In this document: piece after piece, positions 60,486-64,000 of the stretch | Layout of the letters: each line of letters starts with the position of its first letter | Position numbering within the stretch: the stretch's first letter is position 1 | Assembly: GCF_024611995.1 (NCBI RefSeq) | Contig: NZ_CP102509.1 | Span: forward strand, 7,998,001-8,062,000 | DNA from: Streptomyces sp. NBC_00162 | GTDB lineage: Bacteria; Actinomycetota; Actinomycetes; Streptomycetales; Streptomycetaceae | Length of the DNA stretch: 64,000 nt | Reading direction: 5' to 3' | Notes under the pieces: model-generated | Told to the model about the DNA's origin: nothing | Databases searched by the model: none | The model's input: only the letters and a program-made list of their open reading frames with translations | Program-made: the position numbers and the translations under genes

Positions 60486-60661
60486 GGAGCGAGGATAGGT
60501 GCGCCGGCCCGGCCCCGGCACTGTCCGACCCGCACGATCCAGTGGGCCACCTGTCCGATGACCCGGACGAAGTTGTCTTGCCCACGAGCAACTGCACCGC
60601 CCGACGCGGTTGCTCGGACCGGCTACGGCCACCATCCACACACCTGCCGCTCCGGCGGCTC

Positions 60662-62146
60662 TCAGCGCACGACGCCCGCGACATCGAGCAGTTGGTGCAT
60701 GAGCTCGGCGGGCAGTGCGGGGTTGGCGGCCGCCGTTCGCGGCATTCCGCCACCGCCGAGCAGTTCGATGAGCCTTGGGCCCGGCAGGCGCGGGTCGGCC
60801 GCTGCACGGCAGCGCACCATGCCTTCCGTGTCGTGGGAGAGCCCTTCGACGAGTTCCGGTTCGGCCTGCGGGTCGAAGAGGGCGGCATACCGCAGACGGT
60901 GGTTCGGGTCGTCCGCGAACCGGGCCAGACCGGGACGCACGAAGTTGCTGCGGTACGCGAGCATGCCCCAGCTCAGCCCGTTCCAGTCGGCGAACATCTC
61001 CACGAGCAGCTCGTGCGGTGCGTGGTCGTTCTCGCAGAGCATCAGCCTGACGCAGTAGTCGTCGTCGGCTGCCAACCGCGCGATCACGTCGGCGGGCAGC
61101 TCCGGTGCGCATGTGACGCCCCGGCGCAGCAGGATGTGGCTGGAGGCCGCGATCTCGCGCAGCGCATCCGGGTCACCGAAGCGCTCCTCCACCCAAGCCG
61201 GCACCGGATGGCGGCCCACGGGCACGGTGTAATCGATTGCCGTCCGCTGCTCCTCGGTCACATCCGCGCGAAGGGACACGGCGAGACGGACGGAGGGCTC
61301 GGGGTCGGCGGCCAGCGCGAGGGCGAGTGCGGTGGGTACGTGTGGGTTGCGGGCGGCCCCGTCCCGCAGCCAACTGTCCTCGTGGGCCGCGAGGAGCGCG
61401 GCCAGGGCCGTGTCGACGGGTGCGGTCAACGCGGCGTCGCGGCGGCGACGTTCGTCCGCCTCGGCGAGGAAGTCCTCGACCGTCGTCGGCAGGGGGACCT
61501 CGACGTGAGTGGCGCGTTCGACCGCCTGGCGCACCTGGGGATCGGGGTCGGCCTCGACCGCGGCCCGGACCTCCGGGCGCAGCCTGGGCCAGCTCCCGGA
61601 GTAGATGGCGGCGGCCCGGACGCGGGGGTCTGGATCCTCGGTCAGCGAGAGCAGCGTTTCGTCCGGCAGGCCGGGCAGCCCGGCGGCGGCGAAGAACCGC
61701 AGCCGGGCCTCCGGGCCGGTGGCGAGCCGTACGGTCACCTCTGTCGGCAGTTCGACGCCGTACTCAAGCGCCATCCCCACCGCGACGCGTCGCACCTTCG
61801 GGTCTGGATCCTCAGCCAGCACGGCGAGCGCATTCGGAGGCAGGTGCGGATTCCTGGCGAGGATCTCACGGACCCGCGGGTCGGGGTGCGCGACGGCGGC
61901 CATCGCCATCTCGGGCGACAACTTCCGATAGGCGAGCCAGTATTGGGCGTCCGGCAGCGGGTCGATCGTGAACACGCGGCGCAGCACCTCCTCCGGTGCC
62001 GCGCTGTTCACGGCGAGCCCCGCGATCCACTCTGCATGCAGATCGGTGTCGGCCTCGAGCAGCCGCAGGGCATCGGCGCGGTCCGCGTCCGTCGCCTCCG
62101 ACACGCCGAACGCGACGCGCGTCAGCTGATCATCTTTGTGTGCCAT
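60662..62146 (-). CDS. HEAT/LRV-type repeat protein
   Basis: The 494-residue protein is built of short helical repeats with the recurrent signature PDPRVREILARNPHLPPNAL and PDPKVRRVAVGMAL, then ARNPHVPTALALALAADPEP, AADDDYCVRLMLCENDHAPH and more, the pattern of leucine-rich variant or HEAT-like repeats. Such proteins bind partners rather than catalyse. No signal peptide is seen. It is divergent from the membrane-protein/STAND gene pair at 62283. Confidence 0.82.
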   Translation of the reverse strand: MAHKDDQLTRVAFGVSEATDADRADALRLLEADTDLHAEWIAGLAVNSAAPEEVLRRVFTIDPLPDAQYWLAYRKLSPEMAMAAVAHPDPRVREILARNPHLPPNALAVLAEDPDPKVRRVAVGMALEYGVELPTEVTVRLATGPEARLRFFAAAGLPGLPDETLLSLTEDPDPRVRAAAIYSGSWPRLRPEVRAAVEADPDPQVRQAVERATHVEVPLPTTVEDFLAEADERRRRDAALTAPVDTALAALLAAHEDSWLRDGAARNPHVPTALALALAADPEPSVRLAVSLRADVTEEQRTAIDYTVPVGRHPVPAWVEERFGDPDALREIAASSHILLRRGVTCAPELPADVIARLAADDDYCVRLMLCENDHAPHELLVEMFADWNGLSWGMLAYRSNFVRPGLARFADDPNHRLRYAALFDPQAEPELVEGLSHDTEGMVRCRAAADPRLPGPRLIELLGGGGMPRTAAANPALPAELMHQLLDVAGVVR

Positions 62147-62282
62147 GGAACGATCTTCTCAAGCGCCGGTACACAGGTGGCTGCCCTCCTTCGCTATCCG
62201 GGTCCGCACCGCCTCCGACTCGCGCTACCGTCCCAATGAGGCCATCTGACGGGCTTTGGACATACGAGGCGGGGGGCTGGAG

Positions 62283-62717
62283 ATGTCAGGACTTTTAGGG
62301 CCAGGACGGGTTGCCGTGTGGGTCGTTGCGGTGCTCGCGGGCGTTCTTGCTGTCGGGCTGATCGGGGTCGCAGCGCTGGTGGATCTCGAAACGGGGGACC
62401 GGACAGCGAGCATCGTCGGGGCGGTGGTCAGCCTGGCCGGTCTGGTCGTGGCGGTGATCGCCCTCGCGCAAACCTCCAGCGGGAGCGGCGGCGGAGGCGG
62501 TCGCCGGGTGCGGGCCGGCCGAGGCGGGGTCGCCGCCGGCGGTGATCTGACCGGTAACGCCATCGGTCGAGGTTCCACAGTCGTCGGACCGCAGAGCGCA
62601 ACCAGGGCAGGTGGCCTCAGGGGACGCGCAGCCGATGTGGACGCCGGCCGCGACGGGGTCGCTGCGGCCGGTGATGTGCGGGACAACGCTCTCGGCGACG
62701 ACAGTGAGCGCCGATGA
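62283..62717 (+). CDS. Two-helix membrane protein with GD motifs, partner of the STAND NTPase
   Basis: Residues 10-33 and 43-62 are transmembrane helices; a Gly/Arg-rich tail follows. The tail carries two copies of a 15-residue motif, GGVAAGGDLTGNAIG (81-95) and DGVAAAGDVRDNALG (124-138), which recurs without gaps in the adjacent NTPase (GGVGAGGDATHNAVG, residues 45-59). Codon 5 is TTA (62295-62297). The stop overlaps the NTPase ATG (ATGA). ATG 62283 is preceded by GGGGGG. The shared motif suggests that the two proteins dock on each other at the membrane; this is inference. Confidence 0.68.
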   Translation: MSGLLGPGRVAVWVVAVLAGVLAVGLIGVAALVDLETGDRTASIVGAVVSLAGLVVAVIALAQTSSGSGGGGGRRVRAGRGGVAAGGDLTGNAIGRGSTVVGPQSATRAGGLRGRAADVDAGRDGVAAAGDVRDNALGDDSERR

Positions 62718-64000
62718 GTCCCTTCTGGCAGCTGCGCCGCAGGAAGCAGGCGGCCGCCCGCGTAGCGGAACCCTCTGCTTGCCAACGGCGCGCGCAGCCG
62801 GAAGGGGAGTCGCCTGAGGGCTCGTTGCACGTGGACGTGCGTGAGGGGGGTGTGGGAGCAGGTGGGGACGCAACGCACAACGCGGTCGGCGAGAACAGCC
62901 GGGTCTACGACAAACGGCGATACGAGTACCACGTACACCCTGCAGCGGCAGACACAGTGCGGTGGCCGCTGGAAGTCGGCTCCGTGCCGGCGTTGGCGTC
63001 GGCGTTCCAGCCCCGCTCCGCGCTGCGGGAGCGGGTCGACGCCGCCCGCTCGTCAGGGAATGCTGCGGTGCTGACACAGGTATTGTCCGGCGGCGGCGGT
63101 GTTGGGAAGTCCCAGCTGGCTGCGTCCTACGCGGCCGAGGCCCTCGGCGATGGCACCGATCTGGTGTTGTGGGTGCCCGCGACCGAGGTGCAGCAGGTCA
63201 TCGCGCTCTACGCCCAGGCCGCGGTCCAAGTGGCTGCTCCGGGCGCGGTCGGTATCAACCCCGAGGATGACGCCCGGGCGTTCATGGCGTGGCTGGCGAC
63301 CACGCCCCGCCGGTGGCTGGTCGTCCTCGACGGCATCGCCGACCCGTCGGGTATGGACGGGTGGTGGCCCGCGAGTCGGAGTGACAGCGGATGGGTTCTG
63401 GCCACCACCCGCCTTCAGGACGCCCGTATCACCGGCGGCGGTCGACGCCGTGTCAACGTCGACGTCTACACCGCCGCTGAAGCCCTCGCCTACCTCCAGG
63501 TCCGGCTCGCCGACGACGATGCCGGCCATCTCCTCGACACCGCAGCCGGAGACCTGGCCGAGGCGCTCGGGTATCTGCCGCTCGCTCTCGGGCACGCCGC
63601 CGCCTACATGATCAATGAAGACCTGAACTGCGCCGAATATCTGGTCCGCTTCACGGACCGCCGGCGCCAGCTCGACCACGTGCTGCCCCCGACGGCCGAC
63701 ACGGAGGGCTACGGCCGACAGGTGGCCGCGACTCTCCTGCTCTCCCTCGACGCCGCCCAACGCACCGAACCCGCAGGCCTCGCCGAGCCGGCCCTGCGCC
63801 TCGCCGCGCTCCTCGACCCCGCCGGCCACCCACACACCCTTTGGACCACCCCCGACATCTGCGACTACCTCACCCAACACCGCACCCGCCCCGCCGAGAC
63901 CGCCGAAATCCCGCAGGATCCCGTCACACCGGAGCAGGCCCGAGCCTCTCTGCGCACCCTCCACCAGTACGCACTGCTCAACGTCGACACCCGCCGCGAA
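62714..64000 (+). CDS. STAND (NB-ARC-like) NTPase, 3' partial
   Basis: The frame is open from ATG 62714 to the window end (429 codons). After a GGVGAGGD motif at 45-59 and a linker (FQPRSALRERVDAARSSG), the NTPase shows Walker A GGGGVGKS at 126-133 with Lys132, Walker B RRWLVVLDGIADP, sensor-1 WVLATTRLQD and GYLPLALGHAAAYMI. These motifs match NB-ARC proteins, which in actinobacteria are often followed by TPRs; that part is beyond the window. It overlaps the membrane-protein gene by 4 bp. The role is probably a ligand-activated switch. Confidence 0.85.
   Translation, partial: MSPFWQLRRRKQAAARVAEPSACQRRAQPEGESPEGSLHVDVREGGVGAGGDATHNAVGENSRVYDKRRYEYHVHPAAADTVRWPLEVGSVPALASAFQPRSALRERVDAARSSGNAAVLTQVLSGGGGVGKSQLAASYAAEALGDGTDLVLWVPATEVQQVIALYAQAAVQVAAPGAVGINPEDDARAFMAWLATTPRRWLVVLDGIADPSGMDGWWPASRSDSGWVLATTRLQDARITGGGRRRVNVDVYTAAEALAYLQVRLADDDAGHLLDTAAGDLAEALGYLPLALGHAAAYMINEDLNCAEYLVRFTDRRRQLDHVLPPTADTEGYGRQVAATLLLSLDAAQRTEPAGLAEPALRLAALLDPAGHPHTLWTTPDICDYLTQHRTRPAETAEIPQDPVTPEQARASLRTLHQYALLNVDTRRE

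Noticed and set aside
1..64000. tRNA or rRNA genes and intact insertion sequences
   Set aside because: No T-loop GTTCRANYC context in a cloverleaf, no rRNA-like stretch, and no transposase reading frame was found by eye on either strand.

Overview
The window is high-GC actinobacterial DNA and almost certainly Streptomyces. The evidence is a complete SapB-type morphogen cluster (ramCSAB with ramR), many TetR, LysR and MerR regulators, GTG and TTG starts, several leaderless-looking starts, and rare TTA codons in four genes. Gene content is accessory rather than core: secreted enzymes, small regulator/target pairs, transporters, two nonsense-disrupted genes and conflict-type NTPases at both ends. 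No rRNA, tRNA, CRISPR array or intact transposon was found.

Layout. 1-4.5 kb: the 3' part of a STAND-type NTPase with 21 near-identical TPRs, then a 46-bp perfect palindrome and a decayed piece that looks like a conjugative relaxase. 4.5-10.2 kb: a secreted I36-type inhibitor overlapping a lipoprotein gene, a metallo-beta-lactamase-fold hydrolase, an M6 metalloprotease divergent from a TetR regulator, and an AlkD-like repair protein. 10.2-16.9 kb: a nonsense pseudogene, a BtrH-like protein, a secreted protein of unknown role, an FAD oxidoreductase, a dienelactone hydrolase and an ATP-grasp-like protein. 16.9-21.1 kb: an ABC-F protein with a short upstream ORF, then a TetR/MFS efflux pair. 21.1-30.1 kb: secreted phospholipase D, an FAD monooxygenase, a GGCT-SGNH fusion, a DD-peptidase/beta-lactamase-type enzyme, a HEAT-repeat protein and small secreted proteins. 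30.1-38 kb: an ECF sigma factor operon with small membrane proteins, then several one-regulator-one-target units (TetR/SnoaL, COG2345/DUF3291, MerR-TipAS) and two hydrolases.

38-46.4 kb is the ram cluster: a membrane protein of unknown role, ramC (class III lanthionine synthetase), ramS (44-aa precursor overlapping ramC), a strong UUCG-loop hairpin, ramA and ramB (ABC half-transporters), and the orphan response regulator ramR on the opposite strand. RamC would dehydrate and cyclise RamS, RamA/RamB would export it, and RamR would switch the operon on. A TTA codon in ramC adds a probable bldA checkpoint.

46.5-64 kb: SRPBCC and VOC proteins divergent around a nested inverted repeat, a beta-propeller lipoprotein, an SDR/LysR pair, a receiver-like protein without its phospho-acceptor, a molybdenum hydroxylase operon, two tandem DUF4360 secreted proteins, an MFS exporter, two VOC paralogues and a HEAT/LRV repeat protein. 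Last comes a coupled pair of a two-helix membrane protein and a STAND (NB-ARC-like) NTPase. These two share a 15-residue glycine-aspartate motif and are the best candidate for an undescribed system. The NTPase runs off the window.
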